From Meishania litoralis (GTDB lineage Bacteria; Bacteroidota; Bacteroidia; Flavobacteriales; Flavobacteriaceae), in NCBI RefSeq assembly GCF_042611095.1, contig NZ_JBHFPV010000001.1:1674001-1738000 (forward strand): a stretch of DNA of 64,000 nt, read 5' to 3'. Both the position numbers and the translations under genes were made by a program. A model generated the notes under the pieces. The model made no database searches and was not told the origin of the DNA. It saw nothing but the letters and a program-made list of their open reading frames with translations. Shown one piece after another: positions 33,227-42,659 of this stretch. Numbering within the stretch: the stretch's first letter is position 1; every line of letters begins with the position of its first letter.

Positions 33227-35017
33227 CTATTTCAGCTTTAACCACTCCTTTCTAACGTTGCGTTGCTTTTTGGTAAGTGTTTCATTTTTCTTGGCAACTA
33301 TCGTGTACATGGTACTTGGTCGTAAGGTCACATACGTACTTTTTAGAAGGCCGAATCGCTTAAAATCAACCTTGAGAACTTCGCCTGGTTTGAACTTTGA
33401 TATAAAGGCATCGAACTCGATGCCGTCAGGGAAATTTTCACCATTGATGTTGGTCAATATATCCCCTTTATCCAAACCTGCTTCGTAGGCAGGGCTTCCC
33501 ATTTTCGGATTGCCTTTTATTTCACCATGGCCATCGCCATCGAGCTCTGCATCGACTCCGAAATAAGGCACTTCAGAATGCTGTTTTAGTACAACACCCA
33601 CTGATTCGAAAAGCGACTTATAATCGGGCATTTGACTATCGTAAATAAATGAATTGAAGAATCGGTCACCAAAAGGTTTTCCGGCATATTCATTCAGGGT
33701 TTGATGAAGATTTTCAATGGTATAGGGAATTTCCTTTTTTCCGTACTTCTGCCATATCAGTTTCATGTAATCGTCGAGGTTCAGTCCATTTTGACGCAAT
33801 GATAGATCAAGGGCCAGGCCCAGCACGCTTCCGTAAGAATAATAAGAAATAAAGGTATTGTCCCGGTTAACGGGATCGACCGATGTGGCCGCATCTACAA
33901 AAGGAGCCTGGTAACTCATCTCGATGGGGTTGAAAAACTGTCGTGCCGGGGAATTCCATACATAATTGAAGGTGCCGGCCAGCCCATCGACATAACTTTC
34001 GGGAGTCATTAGTCGGGCCCGGCATAAGATCAATCCGGTATAATAGCTTGTAAATCCTTCGGCGAACCACAAGGCCCCGCTCATATTGGCTTTCGAAAAA
34101 TCAAAAGGTTCAAGGGTTTTTGGGCGGATTCTTTCAACGTTCCAGGCATGAAAGAACTCGTGTGAAACGGTACCGATGTTTCCATCCATTCCGCCATCGG
34201 CCAAACTTCGAGTGCTTGTAAGAACGGTAGAATTTCTATGTTCCATTCCATCGCCCGAGGCATTGGGAATATAACAGGCCAAAAAGGTGTACCTGTCATA
34301 ATCGAAATCAGGAAGTTCGCCGTAAACCTCTTTTTCGGCAAACACCGTTTTCTTTACTTTTTCAAAATAAGCATCTGCTTCTTCATTGGTGCCATTATGG
34401 TGAAGTGCCAACTGAATCGTCTGGCCATCCACTTCAAATTCCCGTAGCGTGAAATCACTGATTTCGGTCGGACTGTCCATAAAATATTGAAGGTGGGGTG
34501 CCGAATAGGTCGTGCCCGAGACCAAGGGAAGTTGGGTGGCGACTTTCCAATTTAGGTCTTCGCGCAATCGAAACATGACTTCTATTTTTCGATCTTCCAA
34601 ACTTTCGGCATACATGAATGTTGCCGGCATATTCAGATGGGCGTGTGTCTCGTCGATTTGGGAGTATGTGCCATCGCCGCGATTGGCAAAAAGCGTATAG
34701 TTGATTTTGATCGTTCCGTCATGGTCGGATAATTTCCAGGAATAGGGATCGTGGCGTGTTATTTTCAATGGATTGCCCATTCCATCGGTTGCTTTAAATG
34801 CATAGACGTTCTTGGCAAATTCATGGATCGCATATCGTCCGGGCGATGAACGTGCCATGCGCACCGTAAGCGTATCTGAACTTACGTTAGGGAAGGTTGC
34901 CCTGATTTTAGCTTCGTGATGAATGGCGTTCTCAAATGAGATTTCATAGGCATTGGTTTGTGAAATACCCAATGAAGTAATCAACATTAACGGGAATAAA
35001 AAGAATTTGGCCTTCAT
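33227..35017 (-). CDS. M61 family (glycyl aminopeptidase-like) peptidase with PDZ domain
   Basis: I start at the Met of MKAKFFLFPLMLITSLGISQ (35017), which gives a signal peptide and 596 residues. Zinc motif H286-E287-F-F-H290 lies in VSHEFFHAWNVERIRP, with the third ligand Glu in WFAEGFTSYY about 25 residues on. An N-terminal all-beta domain precedes it, and a PDZ domain occupies about residues 480-570 (YFGVDAEL, GSPAYEAGLDKGDILTNINGENF). It is secreted, probably to the periplasm. The peptide substrate is unknown. Confidence 0.9.
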   Translation of the reverse strand: MKAKFFLFPLMLITSLGISQTNAYEISFENAIHHEAKIRATFPNVSSDTLTVRMARSSPGRYAIHEFAKNVYAFKATDGMGNPLKITRHDPYSWKLSDHDGTIKINYTLFANRGDGTYSQIDETHAHLNMPATFMYAESLEDRKIEVMFRLREDLNWKVATQLPLVSGTTYSAPHLQYFMDSPTEISDFTLREFEVDGQTIQLALHHNGTNEEADAYFEKVKKTVFAEKEVYGELPDFDYDRYTFLACYIPNASGDGMEHRNSTVLTSTRSLADGGMDGNIGTVSHEFFHAWNVERIRPKTLEPFDFSKANMSGALWFAEGFTSYYTGLILCRARLMTPESYVDGLAGTFNYVWNSPARQFFNPIEMSYQAPFVDAATSVDPVNRDNTFISYYSYGSVLGLALDLSLRQNGLNLDDYMKLIWQKYGKKEIPYTIENLHQTLNEYAGKPFGDRFFNSFIYDSQMPDYKSLFESVGVVLKQHSEVPYFGVDAELDGDGHGEIKGNPKMGSPAYEAGLDKGDILTNINGENFPDGIEFDAFISKFKPGEVLKVDFKRFGLLKSTYVTLRPSTMYTIVAKKNETLTKKQRNVRKEWLKLK

Positions 35018-35068
35018 TACTTGAATTGTATTATACAAACGAATATACTATTTAAATGAAGGAAATAC

Positions 35069-35076
35069 TACATTTG
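35069..35076 (+). promoter_or_regulatory. -7 box immediately upstream of bioF
   Basis: TACATTTG, a perfect TAnnTTTG box, ends 4 nt before the ATG, implying a nearly leaderless bioF transcript. No clear TTG is seen at -33. Confidence 0.35.
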
Positions 35077-35080
35077 CGGT

Positions 35081-36232
35081 ATGGTCGATTTTCCCGAAAA
35101 ACTCCGAAAAAAACTTTTAAAAAGAGAGACGGAAGGTGCTTTGCGCTCACTTGCCGGAAACGATAACAAAGTTGATTTTTCCTCCAATGACTATCTGGGT
35201 TTTGCAAGAAATGAAGCACTTTTCGCCAAGACCTTTCAATTGCTGTTAAAAGAAGGAATATCTCAAAATGGTTCAACAGGGTCAAGGTTGTTGTCGGGCA
35301 ATCATCGGTTGTACGGTAGGCTAGAAAAAGATTTGGCCCAATTTCATAAAGCCGAAAGTGCCTTGGTGTTCAATTCGGGCTATGATGCAAATATTGGCTT
35401 TTTCAGTACAGTACCTAAGCGAGAAGATGTGGTTTTCTATGACGAACTTGTTCATGCCAGTATTCGCGATGGCATTAAATTGGGAAATGCGAAGAGTTAT
35501 AAATTTGACCATAATAGCATTGATGATTTGATTTCTTGTGTTGAAAGGAACCGAAGCATCAAAGAGACCTCAGGCGAAGTCTATATTGTTACCGAATCGG
35601 TTTTTTCAATGGATGGCGATTCGCCTGATTTAAGTGCTTTGGTCAACCTATGCGCAAACAATAATTATCATCTGATCGTCGATGAAGCCCACGCGACAGG
35701 GGTGATGGGCAATAAAGGGGCCGGTCTGGTCCAACATTTGAACTTGCATGGTGAGGTCTTTGCCAGAATCGCAACTTTTGGGAAGGCCTTGGGAAGTCAC
35801 GGCGCGGCTATTTTGGGAAGTGTAGAACTCATTGATTATCTGGTCAATTTCTCAAGAAGTTTTATCTATACTACTGGGCTTACCCCCCATACCTTGGCAA
35901 CAATTGTTTCGGCCTATCAATTTTTGGATTCAGCTGAAGAAGAGCAACAAAGACTTCTAGAGAACATTAGTTATTTCAAACAAAAGCTAAAGACTTTGGA
36001 GCTTGACCCATTTTTTGTTCCGAGCGATTCGCCCATTCAATCGTGTGTGATACCCGGAAATGAAAAGGTAAGGTGCGTTTCGAGGAAACTTGGTGACGAG
36101 GGGTTTGATATCAAGGCGATTCTCGCGCCAACAGTGCCCGAGGGTCAAGAACGATTACGATTTTGTTTGCATAGCTTCAATACGGAAGGAGAAATTACTT
36201 GGGTACTTCAACTTTTAAAAAAGTATCTTTAA
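35081..36232 (+). CDS. bioF: 8-amino-7-oxononanoate synthase (BioF)
   Basis: A 383-residue PLP enzyme of the alpha-oxoamine synthase family. Seen: DFSSNDYLGFARNE, QNGSTGSRLLSGNHRLYGRLEKDLAQF, LIVDEAHATGVMGNKGAG, and the PLP lysine in ATFGKALGSHGA. It condenses pimeloyl thioester with alanine in biotin synthesis. The family also includes glycine C-acetyltransferase and serine palmitoyltransferase, but the neighbouring bioD, bioA and bioB make BioF by far the best reading. Confidence 0.93.
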   Translation: MVDFPEKLRKKLLKRETEGALRSLAGNDNKVDFSSNDYLGFARNEALFAKTFQLLLKEGISQNGSTGSRLLSGNHRLYGRLEKDLAQFHKAESALVFNSGYDANIGFFSTVPKREDVVFYDELVHASIRDGIKLGNAKSYKFDHNSIDDLISCVERNRSIKETSGEVYIVTESVFSMDGDSPDLSALVNLCANNNYHLIVDEAHATGVMGNKGAGLVQHLNLHGEVFARIATFGKALGSHGAAILGSVELIDYLVNFSRSFIYTTGLTPHTLATIVSAYQFLDSAEEEQQRLLENISYFKQKLKTLELDPFFVPSDSPIQSCVIPGNEKVRCVSRKLGDEGFDIKAILAPTVPEGQERLRFCLHSFNTEGEITWVLQLLKKYL

Positions 36233-36237
36233 ATTGG

Positions 36238-36630
36238 ATGGAAACTACTTTTTATACCTTGGGAAGTTTTGAATTTCCCGCCGATGTGCAAATCATAAAG
36301 GGAAAATTGGAGTCTGAGGGGATACCGGTATTCCTTAGGGACGAGAACACGTTGAATTCCGACCCATTGATAAGCTCCGCCATTGGGGGCGTGAAATTAC
36401 AAGTGTATTCAAGTGACAAAGACAGGGCTGTTGAAATATATAATGAGATCAGGGCCTATGCAGTTGACGATGATGGAAATCCGATCATTTGCCCGAATTG
36501 CAGGGCATCAAAATCTGAAGTATATTATAACGGGAAGGGAATTTTCTATAGACTTTTCCCTTTTTTTGAAAGTAGAAAGTACAGGTGCCTGAAATGTGGA
36601 ATTATTACTAAAAGAAAGCATAGCGGTTGA
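36238..36630 (+). CDS. DUF2007 domain protein with C-terminal zinc ribbon
   Basis: I start at ATG 36238 (130 residues), 5 bp after the bioF stop. Residues about 1-70 are a DUF2007-like (putative signal-transducing) ferredoxin-like fold (FYTLGSFEFPADVQIIKGKLESEGIPVFLRDEN), and the tail has two Cys pairs, CPNC and CLKC, that can form a zinc ribbon. It is inside the biotin locus between bioF and bioD. Its function is unknown; a direct role in biotin synthesis is unproven. Confidence 0.75.
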   Translation: METTFYTLGSFEFPADVQIIKGKLESEGIPVFLRDENTLNSDPLISSAIGGVKLQVYSSDKDRAVEIYNEIRAYAVDDDGNPIICPNCRASKSEVYYNGKGIFYRLFPFFESRKYRCLKCGIITKRKHSG

Positions 36631-36802
36631 TCTAATTGAAAAGTTTTTATTTGATTTATTTAGAACAAAGTAAAAATCTTCAAATAGATGAGGTGGGCCA
36701 TATTCCCGCTGTGGGTGAGTAGTAACCGAGATTCTTATTGGCGAATTGCAACTATCTGCCATTTGGCTGGCCTGACCTATTAAGAACAATAAAAATAAAC
36801 AG

Positions 36803-37420
36803 ATGAAACGATTTTTTGTAACGGGTATATCGACTGAGGTGGGTAAAACGGTCACGGCCGCTATAATTGCCGAGGCTTTGGAGGCCGATTATTGGAAACC
36901 GATACAGGCCGGAGATTTAGATAAATCGGATAGCCATACAGTGAAGAAGTTGGTTTCAAGTAAAAAAACCGTAATACACAAAAGTAGCTATGAACTAAAA
37001 AGCGCAATGAGTCCGCATGCGGCTGCCAAAATCGACAATATAACCATAGAACTTGATAAGTTGCGGGAACCCGAGACCGAGAACCATTTGGTCATCGAAG
37101 GTTCGGGGGGATTGCTCGTACCTCTCAACGACCATGATACGATTATGGATATCATCATGCCCAATTACAAGGTAATAGTGGTTTCAAGACACTATTTAGG
37201 CAGTATCAACCATACGCTTTTGACCATCGAATCTTTACAACAGCGCGGGTACGAGATTGCTATACTCTTCAATGGAAAAGAGAATGTCATGACCGAAAGT
37301 ATAATCACCAAGAAGGCCGGAGCACCTGTTTTGGGGCGCATTGACGAAGAGACAAAAATCGATAAAGAAGTGGTAAAGAAATATGCGAATGTATTTAGAC
37401 CCGTATTGCTCTCACTCTAA
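36803..37420 (+). CDS. bioD: ATP-dependent dethiobiotin synthetase
   Basis: 205 residues with the P-loop ISTEVGKTVTAAIIAEAL at the N-terminus, PIQAGDLDKSD, the substrate loop SPHAAAKIDNI, and VIEGSGGLLVPLNDHDTIMDI. It carboxylates DAPA to dethiobiotin. The 3' end overlaps the convergent membrane glycosyltransferase gene by 9 bp. A 172-bp gap precedes it, so it may have its own promoter. Confidence 0.96.
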   Translation: MKRFFVTGISTEVGKTVTAAIIAEALEADYWKPIQAGDLDKSDSHTVKKLVSSKKTVIHKSSYELKSAMSPHAAAKIDNITIELDKLREPETENHLVIEGSGGLLVPLNDHDTIMDIIMPNYKVIVVSRHYLGSINHTLLTIESLQQRGYEIAILFNGKENVMTESIITKKAGAPVLGRIDEETKIDKEVVKKYANVFRPVLLSL

Positions 37421-38899
37421 GCGTTGGCGAATTTCGGCGCCCTCAACCTCTGCCAAAATATTATAATTTTTCTCTAGATAAGCATCGATATATTGATTTT
37501 CGTCCTCAAGTTTTTTATCGAAAATCAATCTGTTCTTTCGGGTAACCACAATTTTTGGCCGGATTTTCTCCATGATATATTCAAGTTCTTCGACTCCCGT
37601 GGCCCTGGGATTATCAATATAAGGAAAAAGCTCACTTCTACAAATATTACTCGGATGGGTGGCTGCCATTGTGGGCGGCTTTGTTCCCAACGACCAATAT
37701 CCAATATGAAATTCAAAAAACAGTACATTTTTTGTTTCCAGATTTTTTGATTTGAGATATTGGGGAACCGCAATTCCTTCCCCATTGAAGAAAGTGCCAT
37801 TGTTAATTCTATTTTGGAGAATATTGGTGTATTCGAGATAGCTCTCCATCGGAAGCAGTACCAATAAACAGAAAACATAGGGTCTATAATCGTATTTTTG
37901 AAGAATCTTGATTCGACTTCCTATTAAGGCCACCAGAATGACCAAAATAGGATATAATTGTATTAGGTAATGACTGTTGATACGCCCTGCTTTGTAAAAC
38001 GAGAACAACACACCCAATATGGCGACCAGCAAAATTTGGACATTTTTATTCTTGATGTTCAAATAATTCTTCTTCCAGGCTAGAAAAACAAGACTTGCCA
38101 AGATCAAAAAAGTAGGGGCCAAAGATAAGAATGAGCTTCTTCGTGCACCGGCATATTCCAAAGCGGCCAGAACGACCGATTTCCACCAAATATCCGCTCG
38201 ACCCAAAAGATGGTAAGGGAGAACGGTCAGAATAATAACACCTATGATTCCCACTCCAAATGACAAAAGATTCAATAATGCACTTGTAAAATGTTTTTTT
38301 GCGTAGCATGAATAAACCAGATAAAGGCCGACCAAAAATACGGCGTAGGCAATATTCAATTTGGTCATAATGGCCAGGCCCATTAGCAATCCCGAAAAAA
38401 GAAAATAGGGGAATTTGGCCGATTTAATCAAAAGATAGAGTGCCGGTATGAAAAATACCATGCAGATATGTTCAGACATGACCCCTTGAATACTTCCGAA
38501 CAAGCTTTGTAGTAGTACACACATTATTCCGGCCCAAAACCCTATTTTTTTTGAACCGATCCTTCGACCGATCTTATAGGAGAAGAATGCCGTGACGGCC
38601 ACGATTAGCGCACCGATAAGCCGAATTGCGACGAAACTCTTGCCAAATAGGTAAATAATGCCCGCGAAGACAAGAAAGGTAATAGGAGGTTTTAAATCCC
38701 ATAACTCGGTGTAAGGCAAATGGCCATCGACCCACGATTGCCCCATTAAGATAAAGGTACTTTCGTCGCGATCAATGTAGTCGCGAAAAAAAAATGGCAA
38801 CCGGATGAATATCGAAACCAGGGCAAAAATTGAAAATACCGCCCAGTTCGTAAGTCTAGAATAGTTGGGGATGAGTGAATTTATAAGCCTTTTCAGCAT
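37412..38899 (-). CDS. GT39-like (PMT/ArnT) membrane glycosyltransferase
   Basis: A 495-residue protein with about 11 hydrophobic segments. The first periplasmic loop reads RDYIDRDESTFILMGQSW, with the acidic pair used by GT-C enzymes, followed by HLPYTELWDLKPPITF, the typical ArnT/PMT pattern. It would transfer a sugar from a polyprenyl-phosphate donor to a lipid, protein or glycan in the periplasm; the acceptor is unknown. It is inserted between bioD and bioA on the opposite strand, splitting the biotin locus into two units. Confidence 0.8.
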   Translation of the reverse strand: MLKRLINSLIPNYSRLTNWAVFSIFALVSIFIRLPFFFRDYIDRDESTFILMGQSWVDGHLPYTELWDLKPPITFLVFAGIIYLFGKSFVAIRLIGALIVAVTAFFSYKIGRRIGSKKIGFWAGIMCVLLQSLFGSIQGVMSEHICMVFFIPALYLLIKSAKFPYFLFSGLLMGLAIMTKLNIAYAVFLVGLYLVYSCYAKKHFTSALLNLLSFGVGIIGVIILTVLPYHLLGRADIWWKSVVLAALEYAGARRSSFLSLAPTFLILASLVFLAWKKNYLNIKNKNVQILLVAILGVLFSFYKAGRINSHYLIQLYPILVILVALIGSRIKILQKYDYRPYVFCLLVLLPMESYLEYTNILQNRINNGTFFNGEGIAVPQYLKSKNLETKNVLFFEFHIGYWSLGTKPPTMAATHPSNICRSELFPYIDNPRATGVEELEYIMEKIRPKIVVTRKNRLIFDKKLEDENQYIDAYLEKNYNILAEVEGAEIRQRLE

Positions 38900-38954
38900 A
38901 GGTAGTTTTGGGATGATTTTCCCATCTTTGCAAGATAGTCGATTCCAATAAATT

Positions 38955-40250
38955 TTGGAACCGATTTTTAAATCGAAGCGCTTGGAAAATCTTTCGGCAA
39001 GAGATCAAAAACATTTGTGGCACCCTTTAACGCAGCATAAGCTACATCCTAAAACGTTGGGAATAGTTAAGGCCCAAGGGGCTTTGTTGTTCGATGAGAA
39101 CGGCAACGAATATATCGATGGTATTGCCTCATGGTACACGTGCATGTACGGGCATTGCAACGTGTATATTTTAAGTAAGGTTTCCGCCCAGATGAAGCAA
39201 TTGGATCAGGTGGTCTTTAGTGGGTTCACCCATGAGCCTGCCGTCAACTTATCGGAAGAGCTTGTCAAAATATTACCCGGCAACCAACAAAAGCTATTTT
39301 TCTCCGACAATGGCTCCACGGCTACCGAAGTGGGCATTAAAATGGCCTTGCAATACCATTTCAACCGCGGTGAAAAAAGAAACGTTATGCTCGCGCTCGA
39401 AGATGGATTCCATGGAGATACTTTTGGCGCCATGTCGGTTTCGGGCCTCTCGGTTTATAACGGCCCGTTCGAAGAACATTTTATTCAAGTGGAACGATTT
39501 CCCGCTCCGACCAAGGATAATATCGATGACATTCTTGCACATTTGAATATGTTAATGGAGCAAAAGAATATTGCAGGATTCATCTACGAACCATTGGTGC
39601 AAGGTGCGGCGGCAATGAAAATGCATGATGCGGAAGCCTTGAACAAAGTTCTAAAGTTGCTTCAATACAATGATGTCGTTACCATTGCCGATGAGGTCAT
39701 GACAGGTTTTGGCAAGACCGGCAACTATTTTGCATCCGACTATGTCGAAACCAAACCAGATGTCGTTTGCCTATCAAAAGCCCTGACCGCCGGGTTGGTA
39801 CCTATGGCCATTACCACTTGTACCCAAAAAATCTACAGTGCATTTTATAGTGATGAACTAAAAAAAGGACTGTTTCACGGGCATACTTATACCGCCAACC
39901 CTTTGGCCTGTACAGCGGCATTGGCCGGATTGGAATTATTGAGATCCGAAGAAATGCAAAAAAATATCCATCGGATAATGGAATCACATCAACAATTCGA
40001 TTTGCAAATAAAAGACAGCCCCAAAATAGCCAGAACGCGTCAATGCGGTGTTATTTATGCCCTTGACCTGAACCTGAAAATTGAACGTTATGGAAACCTG
40101 AGGGACAAACTGTTTCGGCATTTTATGGACAATGGGGTTTTTTTAAGGCCGCTGGGCAATACCATCTACGTTTTGCCGCCGTATATTATTACTGATGAAC
40201 AGCTTCAAAAAGTGTATGGTACAATTAAAAGTGCTTTGGAGATAATTTAA
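38955..40250 (+). CDS. bioA: Adenosylmethionine--8-amino-7-oxononanoate aminotransferase
   Basis: A 431-residue class III PLP aminotransferase. Seen: DQKHLWHPLTQHKLHP, GIASWYTCMYGH (with the BioA-type tyrosine), FFSDNGSTATEVGIKMALQYH, EPLVQGAAAMKMH, DEVMTGFGKTG, and the PLP lysine in CLSKALTAGLVPMA. It makes DAPA from KAPA using SAM. It is followed 13 bp later by the ketoacyl synthase gene, so these are co-transcribed. Confidence 0.96.
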   Translation: MEPIFKSKRLENLSARDQKHLWHPLTQHKLHPKTLGIVKAQGALLFDENGNEYIDGIASWYTCMYGHCNVYILSKVSAQMKQLDQVVFSGFTHEPAVNLSEELVKILPGNQQKLFFSDNGSTATEVGIKMALQYHFNRGEKRNVMLALEDGFHGDTFGAMSVSGLSVYNGPFEEHFIQVERFPAPTKDNIDDILAHLNMLMEQKNIAGFIYEPLVQGAAAMKMHDAEALNKVLKLLQYNDVVTIADEVMTGFGKTGNYFASDYVETKPDVVCLSKALTAGLVPMAITTCTQKIYSAFYSDELKKGLFHGHTYTANPLACTAALAGLELLRSEEMQKNIHRIMESHQQFDLQIKDSPKIARTRQCGVIYALDLNLKIERYGNLRDKLFRHFMDNGVFLRPLGNTIYVLPPYIITDEQLQKVYGTIKSALEII

Positions 40251-40263
40251 CCAAAATTCTATT

Positions 40264-41424
40264 TTGACCAAACCGATTTCCATTACCGCTATAGCATCGA
40301 TTTCCCCTTTGGGAACTACTTTAGATGAAGCATGGTCGGGATACCAAACCCCGGAACCATTTTTTGGCCAAAAAATATTTAACGGCCGTTTAGAATGGGT
40401 AGCCCCTTTATCGAAAAATACTAGGGAGGCCGTAATCAAGCTCAGAAAATCTGACACCAGATACAAGAATCTTGATGATTCGGTATTATTTGCGGTCTTG
40501 GCTTCCAGAAATGCCCTTGATATGGTGGAATGGGGGGGTAGCGATTATTTCGGCATCAATATCGGTTCTTCGCGCGGGGCGACTTCGCTTTTTGAAAAAT
40601 ACCACGAAGAATTTATACAAAAGAAAAAGTCTTCGACCTTATCATCACCGACCACGACTTTGGGAAATATCTCATCTTGGGTCGCACACGACCTTCGCTC
40701 AAAAGGCCCTGAAATATCACATTCGATTACCTGTTCCACTTCGTTACACTCCCTTTTGAACGGAGTCGCCTGGATCAGAAGTGGTATGGCCGACAAATTT
40801 ATTGTTGGTGGCAGTGAGGCTCCCCTAACGCCATTTACCATTGCGCAAATGAAAGCGCTGAAGATATATTCTCATGAAAATCATGGTTTTCCGTGTAAGT
40901 CTTTGGATCTTGAAAAGAAACGGAACAGCATGGTCTTGGGCGAAGGGGCATCGGTCGCATGTCTTGAAATGGGAGTTTCAGATAACACCTTGGCCATAAT
41001 CGAGGGCATGGGTTATGCGACCGAGGTTTTGCATAACAACACTTCGATTTCGACAGAGGCCGATTGTTTTCAGCAATCTATGAAAATGGCCTTGGGTAAA
41101 ATAAAGCCTGAAAAAGTAGATGTTATCGTTACACATACTCCCGGGACGGTAAATGGTGACATGGCTGAATTTAGAGCTATCGACAAAGTTTTCGGAAAAA
41201 AGATGCCGGCTTTGACCACAAATAAATGGAAAATCGGACATACTTTCGGGGCTTCGGGTATGTTGAGTGTTGAATTTGCTATATTAATGATGAAGTTTCA
41301 AAAATTCATAGGCATTCCTTTTTTGAAGTATGGCAGGCACCCCGACGAGATAAAAAAAGTCATGGTGAACGCCGTAGGGTTCGGGGGCAATGCGGTGAGT
41401 GTTCTTTTAAAGGTCCCATCCTGA
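40264..41424 (+). CDS. Beta-ketoacyl synthase (KAS I/II-type) in the biotin locus
   Basis: A 386-residue thiolase-fold condensing enzyme starting at TTG; the first internal ATG is at codon 87, so a non-ATG start is required. The elongating-KAS triad is complete: C157 (SITCSTSLH), H291 (VTHTPGTVNGD) and H326 (IGHTFGASG). It is shorter than FabF (about 410). It lies between bioA (13 bp) and bioB (68 bp), which suggests a role in making the pimeloyl chain rather than general fatty acids. No bioC, bioH or bioZ is visible in the window, so the pimelate route is inferred, not shown. Confidence 0.85.
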   Translation: MTKPISITAIASISPLGTTLDEAWSGYQTPEPFFGQKIFNGRLEWVAPLSKNTREAVIKLRKSDTRYKNLDDSVLFAVLASRNALDMVEWGGSDYFGINIGSSRGATSLFEKYHEEFIQKKKSSTLSSPTTTLGNISSWVAHDLRSKGPEISHSITCSTSLHSLLNGVAWIRSGMADKFIVGGSEAPLTPFTIAQMKALKIYSHENHGFPCKSLDLEKKRNSMVLGEGASVACLEMGVSDNTLAIIEGMGYATEVLHNNTSISTEADCFQQSMKMALGKIKPEKVDVIVTHTPGTVNGDMAEFRAIDKVFGKKMPALTTNKWKIGHTFGASGMLSVEFAILMMKFQKFIGIPFLKYGRHPDEIKKVMVNAVGFGGNAVSVLLKVPS

Positions 41425-41492
41425 AATTTCATAATCAGGTCATGAAGTAAAATTTAGATCACCTATTTTTGAACAAGCATTAATCCTATCTT

Positions 41493-42587
41493 ATGAGCAA
41501 AACAAGACACGATTGGACCAAGGAGGAAATTCTGGCTATCTACAACAAGCCATTAATGGAGCTGCTGTACGAGGCAGCTACAGTGCATAGAAAATGCCAC
41601 GACCCCAATACGGTTCAAGTGTCCACATTGCTCTCTATTAAAACAGGAGGTTGCCCCGAAGATTGTGGTTACTGTCCGCAAGCGGCTAGGTACCATACCG
41701 ATATCGAGACCAATGACCTGATGACGGTTTCACATGTAAAGGCGCAGGCACTGCGCGCCAAGGCTTCTGGTAGTTCCAGGGTATGTATGGGAGCGGCATG
41801 GCGTAATGTAAAGGACGGGCCTGAATTCGACCAAGTGCTTGAAATGGTGAGGACCATCAATAAATTGGATATGGAGGTCTGTTGTACCTTGGGCATGCTT
41901 ACCGAAAATCAGGCCAAAAGATTGGCCGAGGCCGGTTTATATGCCTATAACCACAACTTGGATACTTCAGAGGACTATTATAAAGATGTAATCTCTACAC
42001 GCGCTTTTGAGGACCGTTTGAAAACTATTGACAATGTACGTAAGAGTAATGTTACCGTTTGTAGCGGCGGTATCATTGGAATGGGGGAAAAATTGGAAGA
42101 TAGGGCAGGAATGTTGGTCGCACTGAGTTCCTTAAATCCGCAGCCAGAGTCCGTTCCCATTAATGCCTTGGTAGCCGTGGAAGGCACACCTATGGAGAAT
42201 ATAGAACCGATTTCAATCTGGGAAATGATCCGTATGGTTGCCACGACCAGAATCGTAATGCCCGAAACCCAAGTTAGGCTTTCCGCGGGGCGCACCCAAA
42301 TGAGCAGGGAAGGGCAGGCCATGTGTTTCTTTGCCGGGGCCAATTCCATTTTTGCAGGTGATAAACTCCTTACCACCCCAAACCCCGATGTGAACGACGA
42401 TATGGAGATGTTTAAACTATTGGGTCTGAACCCACAGAAGCCATTTACCAAGATTTCCCAACCTAAAACCGTCGAAGCCCAAGATTCGGAGTTAAAACCG
42501 TTGGGCGAAAAGCCGAAATGGTCAAGACCGGCGCATAGTATCGCGCGCAATGAAATGGCAAAAACTACGATCAAGACGAGGGAATAG
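41493..42587 (+). CDS. bioB: Biotin synthase
   Basis: A 364-residue radical SAM enzyme with the Cx3Cx2C cluster at C54, C58 and C61 (TGGCPEDCGYCPQAA). The second [2Fe-2S] site region is also present: SSRVCMGAAWRNV, MEVCCTLGMLT, YNHNLDTS, and an Arg in VRLSAGR. It inserts sulfur into dethiobiotin. The TATTTTTG box about 20 nt before the ATG may give it its own promoter, or it is read from bioA and the KAS gene. Confidence 0.98.
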   Translation: MSKTRHDWTKEEILAIYNKPLMELLYEAATVHRKCHDPNTVQVSTLLSIKTGGCPEDCGYCPQAARYHTDIETNDLMTVSHVKAQALRAKASGSSRVCMGAAWRNVKDGPEFDQVLEMVRTINKLDMEVCCTLGMLTENQAKRLAEAGLYAYNHNLDTSEDYYKDVISTRAFEDRLKTIDNVRKSNVTVCSGGIIGMGEKLEDRAGMLVALSSLNPQPESVPINALVAVEGTPMENIEPISIWEMIRMVATTRIVMPETQVRLSAGRTQMSREGQAMCFFAGANSIFAGDKLLTTPNPDVNDDMEMFKLLGLNPQKPFTKISQPKTVEAQDSELKPLGEKPKWSRPAHSIARNEMAKTTIKTRE

Positions 42588-42659
42588 TACTACATTAGGG
42601 TAATTTTAAGAATAAATTTTCGTAAGGTTATTTAAATTTGAGGTCGAAAAATAACCCCG

